From Chloroflexi bacterium HGW-Chloroflexi-3 (GTDB taxonomy: Bacteria > Chloroflexota > Anaerolineae > Anaerolineales > Anaerolineaceae), in assembly GCA_002842045.1 (NCBI GenBank), contig PHBX01000024.1, positions 1 to 48,709 on the forward strand: a stretch of 48,709 nt of DNA. The letters run 5' to 3'. The notes beneath the pieces are model-generated. The model had not been told where the DNA came from and ran no database searches. It worked only from the letters and a program-made list of their open reading frames with translations. Of the stretch, positions 36,683-45,275 are shown piece by piece; within the stretch, counting starts at the first letter, position 1; every line of letters begins with the position of its first letter. Position numbers and translations under genes: made by a program.

Positions 36683-36844
36683 GATCAACTACCGTAGTGT
36701 GCCCGGTTAGCCAGAACCAGAGTTCGTCAGGTTTGCTGATTTGCAGAGCCCGCCGCACAAACGGCACGGATTCAGGAGCATTACTCATAACCCGGAGGTC
36801 AGTGGTTCGAATACCCAAGGGGCACACCATCCACTCCCCGCTAC
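36683..36844 (+). ncRNA. tRNA-fMet-like RNA gene, copy 2 (with 18-nt insertion)
   Basis: Same architecture as copy 1, with the anticodon CAT intact in ACTCATAACCC. By eye 128 of 144 aligned bases match, without gaps except for an 18-base insertion (ACCCAAGGGGCACACCAT) inside the T-arm, between GGTTCGAAT and CCACT. That insertion should break the T-arm, so this copy may not fold as a tRNA 3' half. The 22-base block around GCAGAGCCCGCCGCAC is identical in both copies. The 5' GTAGTG can pair with the acceptor strand using one wobble. No terminator like that of copy 1 is seen. A possible integrase remnant begins at its 3' end. Confidence 0.5.
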
Positions 36845-36935
36845 TAAACGGTAACTGTTGCTGTCGGTCACTTTGATGTCGTTATGCATCAGGTTCAATG
36901 AGACTGCCTTGTAATCTGCCTTCGTCTCGGCATGC
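36845..36935 (-). pseudogene. Possible tyrosine recombinase C-terminal remnant
   Basis: Minus-strand translation gives AETKADYKAVSLNLMHNDI followed by KVTDSNSYRLV, which resembles the Box II region of tyrosine recombinases (S-x-N-L-x-H ... T-x-x-Y). Only about 30 codons remain, and an in-frame stop lies just upstream. Its end abuts the tRNA-like copy 2, the normal place for an integrase beside its attachment site. The identification rests on a short pattern, so it is tentative. Confidence 0.35.
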
Positions 36936-37086
36936 TATAATTCATTATTCTGAACTGGAGCGAACCATGGTGCTGAGGTGGGAAGCTCGCTTCGAACCTT
37001 GGTGTCCCAAGCCTCGACCACATCCAGTAGCCTGGGAATCGGGAGCAAAAACGTTGTAGCCTTCTTCTATAGGGATTTTAACGAGC
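36936..37086. other. Unassigned stretch
   Basis: About 150 bp between the integrase-like remnant and the double hairpin. Short open frames here are not convincing, and I see no repeat or RNA gene. Confidence 0.35.
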
Positions 37087-37136
37087 AGGGGTCTGCCTTG
37101 CTGGCAGACCCCTGGTTTTAAGACCCTGGCAGGGTC
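37087..37136 (-). terminator. Double hairpin after the S8 peptidase gene
   Basis: Two adjacent perfect hairpins: AGGGGTCTGCC/GGCAGACCCCT (11-bp stem, 37087-37113) and GACCCT/AGGGTC (37122-37136). They lie 9 bp after the stop codon of the minus-strand S8 gene and are placed to end its transcript. Only a short T-run follows, so strength is uncertain. Confidence 0.65.
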
Positions 37137-37144
37137 AAGGAGTG

Positions 37145-40100
37145 TCATTTGCCTGAAAACTTCACCCGCACGGAATTAATGGCGGTCTGGACATCCCCTT
37201 CAAGCAGGCGAACATATAGATCGAAAGTACCTTTTCCATATACCTGCGTGTTCACTTCGAAGGAATATTGCAATATGCCATTGGCAGGTCGCCAGTAATC
37301 AGGGTTGGGGTCAACACCTGAAGCTACCACCTGCCACTCCACGCGCTCATCGCCGGAGAGTTGGGAGATAGTGAACGTGGACGAAGCCACGGGCGAATAT
37401 GTCGTGTCAATGGACGCCCGCGCATAGACTGTGTGCGAGTCAGAGGACAGGCGGCCGAGCGGGGCGCTCCAGGCGGTGTAATCGTCGCTTAGTGTCGCCT
37501 TAATCGGGGTGCCAAAGTTCGGGTCGTCCACGGATACCTCAACCCTTTTCAAGGTAGGATGGTCGCCTGCTTCGCTGTTGCCCAGGTCTGGGAAGGTAGC
37601 CGCGCCCATGGCCACGACTTCACCATTGGGGACCTCCTCCCCCTCAACCGGGCTGGTAATGGTTACCCCGAAGTCGAGACCGGTGGGAGGCAGTGGGGCG
37701 GCGACGATGGTAATACGCGATGCGTGAGCGCCTTCGTGCCCGAAAGCCCACGAGCGCGCTCCTAACAGTAGCACCTGGAAGGTAAGTTGATCTCCGGCAA
37801 TGGCAGGCCGTGTGGTGTCAAAGGAGAAGGTATACTTAGTCCAGCAAGCTTCACCCAACGTGCCGCAAGCTGCACCGCCAGGGCCGGTGCCGACAACGGG
37901 CGCAGGGGTGGCGGAACCTTTACCGATCTCCCGGTCGCCGGCCATCAACACGCCTGTCGGCTGAATCACCGATGGCGTTTCGCCAGTCATATACAGTTCC
38001 ACATATACTGTTGAACCAGCTGGTAAGGGCGCGTCGAGGTCAACGCTGGAGGGGAAGATGGCCACCGGGCGGAATGCAGCCACCACGCTGGTGATCCGGT
38101 TATCAAAACAGGGTTCGAGATCGCCGGGGTTATCGGAGAAGTCCATGTACTGTACATTCACGCCTGCCATACAGCTAACGGGAGTGTCTGGTTCAGCCTC
38201 GAAAGCGCGGTGCAGGTAAAAGCGGAGAGCGTTCATGCCCAGGGCCTGATTGTCGGGAATCAGCGGTGCGTACAGGGCGGCCACCTTGCGCATTGTCACC
38301 ATGGTCGCTTCGGGTGTCTCTACTGCTGCCAGGTCAATTAGCAGGTTGCTCAGCCCCTCGTAATCCCTATTTCCGTCGCCATCGCGGTCATAGCCGCCGT
38401 AGAGCGTATCGCGAATCTGACGGTCAATGGTGAAGAAGCTGTCTTCAAAGGGGCGTTCGGGTAGAGGAATTTTGCCGAGCAACACCTCAATTGCGCGCCT
38501 GGCACCGTTGGGCGTGGCTGCGCCATAACCCTCGAAAAGCACGTCCGTATTGTCGTTGTAGGGAGCTGTCAGTGGATATACATAAGGCAGCCCACTGGGA
38601 TCGTTGTCCTGGTTGAGCGGAAAGGCTGTTTTCAAGATCGCTTCACGCAGCTCGGCGCGGGTCATTTTTCCGTCGTTCAAGAAGGGGCTGTTGGCAATCG
38701 GGAAACCATTGGCCACTACCTGACCCGGTTTCTGGCCAACTGTGCCATCGCCGATCTGCCAACGGATCTCGGTCAACACGTTCCCGAAGATGCCTGCCGT
38801 GTAGGGTGTGGCTGCCGAAGTCCCGCCAAAGGCGCACTGGGAAACGGTGCCGGTGCGGCAAGCGGAAGGCAGGTTGCCATCACCCCAGGCAGAGATGTGC
38901 ACTGGGATGCCGTCGCCGACGATGCCGCGCTCGTTGTCGCGGCGGATGGCGCCTACGGTGATGTTCCAGTCGGGGCCGGTCTGGTCGGAGCCATAGGTGC
39001 TGATGGGTACATCGAAGGCATTGCCTACGCCGTTGCCGGCGGCGAACAACACCGTCTGCCCGCGCTCCACCGCCTGGCGGGTCGCCTCATTGGGGCCGAA
39101 AAGCAGACCAAGCGGCGCGCCGGCCACATAGCCGAAACTATTGGAACTGATATCCACCCAGGAGAATTGAGCCGCCACCGATTCGTCCAGCGCCTCTACA
39201 ACCAGCAGCAGGCAGGTCGGGCAGTATCCGTAGCGATTTCCGGTCGAAACCGAAGCCGAACCGCTGCCATGACCGTTGTCGTCCAGGATGGGATGAGCAT
39301 CATCACCTGAAGTAACACCGGTGGAGCCGCCCGCTTCAATCGCGCCGATGATCTTCGTGCCTGGAATCCAGTATAGTTCGCCGGCATTGATGAAATCCGG
39401 TGTCCAGATGGGTGCGTCTGCCGCGGGGAAGTAGCCCTGCCCGAGAGTGATGGGTAGCGCCTTGGCAGTGGCCGGGTAGCCAGGGATGTATTCAGATGGG
39501 TGACGGGTGAAGTTGCGCGTCAGAGTAAGGACATCGGGATCAGGGTAAGTCAGGGCGGAGAACTCCAGGTGGTAAGGGTTGATCCCGGTGTCGTTAATGG
39601 CGATTACGGTGATCGGGGATGTCTCTGCTGCCAGCCGCTGCTGGTCTGCAACCAGGACCGAAACCATTTCTCGGCGTTCGAAGCCAGCGGCATCAGTGGC
39701 TTTAAAGGTGACCAAATGACGCCCTTCTGGGAAGTTGGTGGTGATTGCTGCGCCCATTTGGTCGAGCAGGCCATCCTGGTCGGTGTCCCAACCAACAGTG
39801 AGAGGCGCAGTGCCGCCAGAGACCTGCGCGCTTAATGTCTGAGGGGCGCCTATCAGGAAGCGGTAAGGACCACCAGCTTCCACACTCGGGCGCGGATCAG
39901 ATGGACCGAGATTGGCTGTGACCACCACTCGCACAGTATCTGAAACCGTGGCGAACTTGTCAACCACAGCAGTCCACCTGCCAGACACCGGATAGGCAAC
40001 GCCGGTGTCTTCATAGGGGTGGAGGATGAACTCGCCAGCCGAGGCGACCTGGTTGCCATCCGGGTCGAGCACTCTCAGGTCATAATCATTGGTTGGGACA

Positions 40101-40711
40101 GTCCACTCAGCGTGAATGGCAATGTGTGTGGTGTTGGGCGGGACGTCAAAGGGGAACTTCAGGGTGCCGGGGACACCAACGCCTACAACGCCAGGGGTCG
40201 GGTCAAGGCGGGCTTCATCGAGAAGGGTTTGTTGCTGCGGGTCGAAGACGACCACTTTAACGGTATCCGCAGCGGTCACTCCAGCTGAATCGGTAACGGT
40301 CAGCGTTACCTCATAGACCCCGGCCGCTAAACCCTCGGTGAGCAACTGGGCAGTCGGCGCATCAGCTGCCTCAATAGTTCCCATAGGACTGCTCCAGGCG
40401 AATATATATGGTTCGCTTCCGCCGTAACCAGTGCCCAATAAGGGGATTTGGACGCCAGCCGGCGCAAAACCACTATCGCCAGCGTCGGCGACCAGTGGTT
40501 TAGGCGGGGGAGGGGTATCATCTGGAGTGCTCACCATGGCCGTACCCTGGACAAGCACCTTGCCCGAGAGCGTACCATTGACCTTCCCATTGACGACCTG
40601 CTTCCCACCCACCGTGTCTATGGTGATGGAAGCATCTGCTGCTTGTACAACACTGGTTACCAGCATAAGCACAAGCAAGATATTCAGGACTCGAAATACT
40701 CTTTGTTTCAT
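37145..40711 (-). CDS. Secreted S8 (subtilisin-like) peptidase with PKD-type and PPC-type domains
   Basis: A 1188-residue extracellular protease. A signal peptide occupies about residues 1-25. PKD/REJ-type beta domains follow with TVTDSAGVTAAD-like repeats (two copies), and a pre-peptidase C-terminal-like segment (THIAIHAEW, DYDLRVLDPDG) lies between them. The catalytic domain has Asp374 (AINDTG), His481 (DDNGHGSGSA), the oxyanion Asn in FAAGNG and Ser632 (GGTSAATP). A long C-terminal beta region follows. Start ATG 40711 has GGAGG 7 bp upstream; the frame is open to 40744. It faces the sigma-factor operon across a 300-bp region. It is GC-rich compared with the sugar-use cluster. Confidence 0.9.
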   Translation of the reverse strand: MKQRVFRVLNILLVLMLVTSVVQAADASITIDTVGGKQVVNGKVNGTLSGKVLVQGTAMVSTPDDTPPPPKPLVADAGDSGFAPAGVQIPLLGTGYGGSEPYIFAWSSPMGTIEAADAPTAQLLTEGLAAGVYEVTLTVTDSAGVTAADTVKVVVFDPQQQTLLDEARLDPTPGVVGVGVPGTLKFPFDVPPNTTHIAIHAEWTVPTNDYDLRVLDPDGNQVASAGEFILHPYEDTGVAYPVSGRWTAVVDKFATVSDTVRVVVTANLGPSDPRPSVEAGGPYRFLIGAPQTLSAQVSGGTAPLTVGWDTDQDGLLDQMGAAITTNFPEGRHLVTFKATDAAGFERREMVSVLVADQQRLAAETSPITVIAINDTGINPYHLEFSALTYPDPDVLTLTRNFTRHPSEYIPGYPATAKALPITLGQGYFPAADAPIWTPDFINAGELYWIPGTKIIGAIEAGGSTGVTSGDDAHPILDDNGHGSGSASVSTGNRYGYCPTCLLLVVEALDESVAAQFSWVDISSNSFGYVAGAPLGLLFGPNEATRQAVERGQTVLFAAGNGVGNAFDVPISTYGSDQTGPDWNITVGAIRRDNERGIVGDGIPVHISAWGDGNLPSACRTGTVSQCAFGGTSAATPYTAGIFGNVLTEIRWQIGDGTVGQKPGQVVANGFPIANSPFLNDGKMTRAELREAILKTAFPLNQDNDPSGLPYVYPLTAPYNDNTDVLFEGYGAATPNGARRAIEVLLGKIPLPERPFEDSFFTIDRQIRDTLYGGYDRDGDGNRDYEGLSNLLIDLAAVETPEATMVTMRKVAALYAPLIPDNQALGMNALRFYLHRAFEAEPDTPVSCMAGVNVQYMDFSDNPGDLEPCFDNRITSVVAAFRPVAIFPSSVDLDAPLPAGSTVYVELYMTGETPSVIQPTGVLMAGDREIGKGSATPAPVVGTGPGGAACGTLGEACWTKYTFSFDTTRPAIAGDQLTFQVLLLGARSWAFGHEGAHASRITIVAAPLPPTGLDFGVTITSPVEGEEVPNGEVVAMGAATFPDLGNSEAGDHPTLKRVEVSVDDPNFGTPIKATLSDDYTAWSAPLGRLSSDSHTVYARASIDTTYSPVASSTFTISQLSGDERVEWQVVASGVDPNPDYWRPANGILQYSFEVNTQVYGKGTFDLYVRLLEGDVQTAINSVRVKFSGK

Positions 40712-40786
40712 GGATTTTCCTCCGTGTAAGTTGGATTTATTCAATATATAAGTGCAAGATCCCCCTCAAAAAAATACATTAAGAAA

Positions 40787-40901
40787 GCCGTTCCAAACCA
40801 TTTCTCGATGCAAAACACTCTGGTGATGGCGTCTGGAGCGCCGAGGCCTGGACTGAATGCAGCTAAAGGGACGGCGTTCCAAAGAGTTTTGCACTGGGAA
40901 C
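40787..40901. promoter_or_regulatory. Repeated elements in the divergent S8/sigma control region
   Basis: CGTTCCAAA occurs as direct repeats at 40789-40797 and 40875-40883, and TGCAAAAC (40809-40816) is inverted as GTTTTGCA (40886-40893). The second inverted copy overlaps the -35 box of the promoter below. The arrangement looks like binding sites for a regulator of both divergent units. Confidence 0.5.
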
Positions 40902-40917
40902 TGAGCCATGATATAAT
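40889..40917 (+). promoter_or_regulatory. Sigma70-type promoter for the sigma/CHAT operon
   Basis: TTGCAC (40889-40894), 17 bases, TATAAT (40912-40917). It is the clearest consensus-like promoter in the window and directs transcription toward the sigma factor at 41011, leaving a leader of about 85 bases. Confidence 0.7.
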
Positions 40918-41010
40918 AGTCCCATGTCTGTGTTCACGCTTACGCCGTTGATCATCCATGTTAATATGGAAATTAACTTTTATCCCCCTTGAAATACCTC
41001 GAGAAATAAG

Positions 41011-41574
41011 ATGGAGACCGATCATGACCTCATTCAGGACTGTCGCCGGGGAGATGAATGTGCTTGGGAGCGCTTGCTGGATAAATATGAGCGCCTTGTC
41101 TATTCTATACCGCTCAATTACGGGTTAACTGTGGACGATGCCGCCGACGTCGCCCAAATTACTTTCACAATCCTCATAAGGAATCTGGATAGCATTCGGG
41201 ATGACACCCGTCTGGCTCCCTGGCTGGCTACCGTGGCGCGGCGCCACACCTGGCGTCTGATGGCCCGCTGCCGGCGTGAACAGGACTTCCCTGATGAAGA
41301 GGTCACCGGGAATGAATTATTGGGCCATGCAGCAGACCAGAACAGTCCCGACCCTGTGGAACGGTGGGAACGCATTGAATGGCTCAATTATGGACTGAAC
41401 TTGCTAGGTAAGCGCTGCCGAGAGTTGCTGCTTACCCTCTACTTCGATGTCGAGCAACCCAGCTATGCTGAGGTCGCTAGGCGTTTTAATATGCCGGTAG
41501 GCAGTGTTGGTCCCACCCGTGCCCGTTGTCTGAAACAGCTAAAACGATTAACTACAAGCGAGGTGCAGGTTTGA
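41011..41574 (+). CDS. RNA polymerase sigma factor (ECF-like)
   Basis: A 187-residue sigma-70 family factor with region 2 (LLDKYERLVYSIPLNYGL and DVAQITFTILIRNL) and region 4 (RCRELLLTLYFDVEQPSYAE, then GSVGPTRARCLKQLKRL). Regions 1 and 3 are absent, as in extracytoplasmic-function sigma factors. It would direct RNA polymerase to a small set of promoters, plausibly the protease genes beside it. It is the first gene of the plus-strand block. No strong ribosome site is seen at the ATG. Confidence 0.85.
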   Translation: METDHDLIQDCRRGDECAWERLLDKYERLVYSIPLNYGLTVDDAADVAQITFTILIRNLDSIRDDTRLAPWLATVARRHTWRLMARCRREQDFPDEEVTGNELLGHAADQNSPDPVERWERIEWLNYGLNLLGKRCRELLLTLYFDVEQPSYAEVARRFNMPVGSVGPTRARCLKQLKRLTTSEVQV

Positions 41575-41650
41575 TAGCATTTGCGCATATCTGTAACCCG
41601 GGTCAGGAAGAGGATGTATTTTTTTGCCTATCCAGGCGCATAGGTATATT

Positions 41651-42280
41651 ATGAAACGGTTGAACACCCCACGTTTTGCTCAAATCCTTAATTGGCTGGA
41701 AGGAAAACTGCCAGAAGAAGAGATGCAATCGGTGACAGAGGCGCTGGCAGCAACTGATAAAGCCACCCAGGCCGATCTCGAATGGTTACGGATGTTTCTC
41801 TTGACGAGTAAAGAAGTCCGTCTGGCTTCGCCGCCAGCTAAAGTAAAGGAGATTTCGAAGCACCGCTTTGCAGAGTATGCCACAACATACCGGCCGCTCG
41901 GTTTCATCCAGCATTGTCAGGCAATGCTGACCTTTGATAGCCGTGGTCAAGTTGCAGCAGCCGGACTTCGCTCGGCCTCCACGGAATCACTTCAACAACA
42001 GTTGATCTACAGCACCGAGATCGCTGAGGTTGTCATGAATGTACAATGGCTCCCTCAAGACAAGCGTTTTAATTTGATCGGTCAGGTTTTTCCGTTGGCA
42101 GACATCCCTCCAGCAGCTTTCAGTATCCAGATCCTACAAAACTCGGTTGAAGTAGGAATCACCACTGCCGATGAACTGGGTGAATTCATTTTCGAAGGAC
42201 TGGCCAGGGGAGAATACGAAATGATCCTCTGTGTGGATCAGATTGAACTTCTGATCCCCTCGTTTCATATCCAACCCTGA
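41651..42280 (+). CDS. Uncharacterised partner protein of the sigma/CHAT operon
   Basis: A 209-residue protein starting at ATG 41651. The first 50 residues (FAQILNWLEGKLPEEEM) are acidic and helical, like the short N-terminal region of anti-sigma factors, followed by a central region and a C-terminal beta region with VGITTADELGEFIFEGL that resembles a carboxypeptidase-regulatory-like fold. It has no zinc-binding histidine-cysteine motif and no membrane helix. Its place between a sigma factor and a CHAT protein suggests a regulator or an adaptor. I do not recognise the family. It ends three bases before the CHAT start. Confidence 0.6.
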   Translation: MKRLNTPRFAQILNWLEGKLPEEEMQSVTEALAATDKATQADLEWLRMFLLTSKEVRLASPPAKVKEISKHRFAEYATTYRPLGFIQHCQAMLTFDSRGQVAAAGLRSASTESLQQQLIYSTEIAEVVMNVQWLPQDKRFNLIGQVFPLADIPPAAFSIQILQNSVEVGITTADELGEFIFEGLARGEYEMILCVDQIELLIPSFHIQP

Positions 42281-42283
42281 GGT

Positions 42284-45175
42284 ATGACTGGCTTGCAGGA
42301 TACCATGGTTAGGGCTGAGTGGCTTGAAGAGCTTTTAGGATTGCCTTCCTCAGAACAGCAACTGGCCTATTTGCAATCTGCGAATCTATTGGATGCCGAA
42401 GGTTTATCTAAGCTCTTAGATCAGGCGATGCGGCTGGCACGTAGCGACCCTGGAAAAGCGCGTCAGCTCACTTTGATCTGTGCACTCGCTGCCCAGCCAG
42501 GCTCGGCGCCGGGCATTATTCCTCGTGCTACCTATGTGCGTGCCCAAACACATGCCATCAACGGAGATTTCACTACAGCCCTTGAGTTGATCCAATCTGC
42601 CCGGGAGGAATATGAGGCGATTGGAGAAAAAATTGAAGCTCTCCGTACCAACCTGGGGAGGATGCACGTCCTGAATGAATTAGGGCGACATCAAGAAGCA
42701 CTGGAGGCCGGCCAGACCATCCTGGATGCTCTGGGACTGGGAGAAGAACGGCACCCCCAGTCGAAAATGATGGAGGCTTTAGCGCTTTTGAACCAAGGGG
42801 TGATTTTCGAGACTATTGGACGATATGAGGAGGCGCTTAAAGCGTACGATATTGCCGAAGCCCAATTTACCGGGTTACACTCATTAGAGCGGATTGGCGA
42901 TGTAAGCAACAACCGTGGGATTGTCCTGGTGCACCTGGGGCGAGTCAGCCAGGCCTTGGAAGCTTTCGAGAAAGCTTCACAGATTTGGGCGGAAACCGGG
43001 CTGACCCTATCTCAGGCGCAAACATTAAGCAACCTCGGCGATGCACATCTGGCTCTTGGCAACTATACTAGCAGCCTGAAGGCGTTCGAGAAAGCCCGCT
43101 GCCTGTTTGAGAAGCTGGAGGCCCAGGCAAATCGAAGTATTCTCCTGCGGAAAACCGCCGACGCTTACTTGGCGCTTAACTTATTCCCTGAAGCTTTGAG
43201 CGTGTACCGGGAAGCCATTGATTTGATCAAACAAGCTGGGATGGCTGATCACCATGCCCGGGCTTTGTGGGGGATGGGGGCTGCGCTCATCGCCCAGGGT
43301 CGCCTTGAAGAGGCTGAACCTGGGCTGACCGAGGCGGTCTCCCTTTTTGCGGATGCCGATAACACCCCGATGCTGTGCAGCGTGATGTTGGAACAGGCCG
43401 CCCTGCAAAAGGTATGTGGCGACCAGGATGCAGCCCTGCACACAACCCAACGAGCCCTGGCTTTGGTCAACGGGGATACGTGGCCGGTGCAGCGCCTCTA
43501 TGCCTGTTTGCGTATGGCAGACCTGCTCCTGCCCGATGCGGGGGAAGCCGAAGCTTATCTCTCTGAAGCCCAACACCTGACCACATTTCTAAACCTGCCA
43601 GTCATAAATTACCGCCTCAACAGCCGCCTGGGGCGTTTGCGCGCGCTTCAACAGCGCGACCGGGAAGCCCAACCCCTCCTTGAGGCAGCAGTAGCTCAAA
43701 TCGAAGCGTTGCGCGGCAATCTGGCCCAAGAAGCCGGTCGCGTTTCCTTTTTCCAAGACAAGACCGCTGCCTATGAAGACCTGATTCAGCTCCACCTGGA
43801 TCGGAAAGATACCGAGAGCATCAAGCAAGCCTTTGCCGTCGCGGAGAGGGCTAAATCGCGCGCTCTGGTAGACCTGCTGGCTGGGGTGACCACCCCGGCC
43901 AGGCACCTTTCAAAGGATTCTGTTCTGGGGAACCGGATGGAAGCCTTGCAAGCTGATCTCAGCGCCACGTATAACCGCTTTCTGGACACCTCCGAAAGCC
44001 TTGAAGAGACCAAATTATTGGAACTTCAAGATCGGGCAAACAGATTGGAACAAGAGATCGGCCGGTTACGCTTAGAAGCGGCGATCGGCGCTAAAGAGCC
44101 GGATCCCTTCGCCGCGCCGTACTCCCTTGACGATCTTCAGAGCCACCTGCCTGGCGATTTGATACTTCTGGCATATCACATCATTGGCAGTGAAATTCTG
44201 GCATTTATTATCTGGAATGGGGAGATCGAGGTGGTTCGTCGCTTGAGCCGGGTTGCTACAGTTCAGGACCTGTTGCAGCGGTTGACGATCCAAATGGATC
44301 GCTTCCGCGCTGGAAGTGATTTTGCCCGACGGCATATGGATCTCCTGGAGAAATCTGCCCAACGAGTGCTGGCCGCCCTGTATGTGGAACTTATCAAACC
44401 TCTGGAGCCCTGGCTTGAGCGAGGCTTTCCTCTGGGCGAAAATATTCCAGCCAGGCTAGCTATCGTACCTCATGGATTCTTGCATCAGGTGCCTTTCCAT
44501 GCCCTGTGGGATGGGCAACGATACTTTTTAGAGGTCTACGAGATCTCCTATGCGTTGAGCGCTACAATTTTCGCTCTGTGCCAGCAAAGAGGTTGCCATG
44601 AACTCAGGCACGCACTGGTAATGGGACTGGCGGATTCTCTGATCCCTGGTGTAGATGACGAAGCCCGGTTTGTGGCGAAACAGCTTGTTGATGCGGGTGC
44701 CAAGACCAATCTGCTGATCGGAAAAGAGGCCAAACGAGAGAGCTTAGACACAGGTGCTTCGGGGTGCGATGTGCTGCATCTGGCCTGTCATGGCCTGTTC
44801 CGCGTTGACAACCCGATGTTTTCGGCTTTGAAATTATCCGATGGATGGCTTACGGCAGCCGATGTTTTGCAATATGGGCTGGATGATGCCCTGGTTACAC
44901 TGAGCGCCTGTGAATCGGGGCGCAGCCGGGTGATTTCAGGGGATGAAGTGATTGGATTGCCGCGCGCTTTTTTAGGCGCGGGGGCAGCGGCTGTTCTGGT
45001 CAGTCTATGGGTGGTTCAGGACGAAACTACGGCAGCGTTGATGTCCCATTGGTATGAGCAGCTGCGCCATGGAGTTGAGCGGGTGGCTGCTTTGCGAAAG
45101 GCTCAACTTTCGATAAGAGAAAGCTACCCGCACCCATACTACTGGGCGCCTTTTGTATTAATCGGTCAAAGATGA
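42284..45175 (+). CDS. TPR-CHAT caspase-like protease
   Basis: A 963-residue cytoplasmic protein. Residues about 100-470 are tetratricopeptide repeats (around eight, for example FETIGRYEEALKAYDIAEAQ and LGNYTSSLKAFEKAR), a region of coiled helix follows, and a CHAT domain fills the last 300 residues. The caspase-like dyad is His836 in LHLACHGLF and Cys876 in LSACESG. CHAT proteins with TPRs are known proteases in conflict systems, such as the TPR-CHAT subunit of type III-E CRISPR, and cleave specific partner proteins. The start at 42284 is coupled to the upstream stop; ATG 42305 with AGGA 4 bp before it is an alternative. Confidence 0.88.
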   Translation: MTGLQDTMVRAEWLEELLGLPSSEQQLAYLQSANLLDAEGLSKLLDQAMRLARSDPGKARQLTLICALAAQPGSAPGIIPRATYVRAQTHAINGDFTTALELIQSAREEYEAIGEKIEALRTNLGRMHVLNELGRHQEALEAGQTILDALGLGEERHPQSKMMEALALLNQGVIFETIGRYEEALKAYDIAEAQFTGLHSLERIGDVSNNRGIVLVHLGRVSQALEAFEKASQIWAETGLTLSQAQTLSNLGDAHLALGNYTSSLKAFEKARCLFEKLEAQANRSILLRKTADAYLALNLFPEALSVYREAIDLIKQAGMADHHARALWGMGAALIAQGRLEEAEPGLTEAVSLFADADNTPMLCSVMLEQAALQKVCGDQDAALHTTQRALALVNGDTWPVQRLYACLRMADLLLPDAGEAEAYLSEAQHLTTFLNLPVINYRLNSRLGRLRALQQRDREAQPLLEAAVAQIEALRGNLAQEAGRVSFFQDKTAAYEDLIQLHLDRKDTESIKQAFAVAERAKSRALVDLLAGVTTPARHLSKDSVLGNRMEALQADLSATYNRFLDTSESLEETKLLELQDRANRLEQEIGRLRLEAAIGAKEPDPFAAPYSLDDLQSHLPGDLILLAYHIIGSEILAFIIWNGEIEVVRRLSRVATVQDLLQRLTIQMDRFRAGSDFARRHMDLLEKSAQRVLAALYVELIKPLEPWLERGFPLGENIPARLAIVPHGFLHQVPFHALWDGQRYFLEVYEISYALSATIFALCQQRGCHELRHALVMGLADSLIPGVDDEARFVAKQLVDAGAKTNLLIGKEAKRESLDTGASGCDVLHLACHGLFRVDNPMFSALKLSDGWLTAADVLQYGLDDALVTLSACESGRSRVISGDEVIGLPRAFLGAGAAAVLVSLWVVQDETTAALMSHWYEQLRHGVERVAALRKAQLSIRESYPHPYYWAPFVLIGQR

Positions 45176-45275
45176 GGTATAATTTAGATTATCATAGAAG
45201 ATTCTTGTTCTTTGTCTGCATACTAAGAATAACGCATTCGTTGACAATATACATGTCACTGGAGAAGGATAAACC

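Noticed and set aside
36945..37148. 67-codon minus-strand frame across the double hairpin
   Set aside because: It overlaps terminator-like hairpins and the end of the S8 gene, and shows no coding pattern.
38897..39310. Long plus-strand frame of 137 codons inside the S8 peptidase
   Set aside because: It is antisense to a strongly supported catalytic domain and has no ribosome site or recognisable motif.
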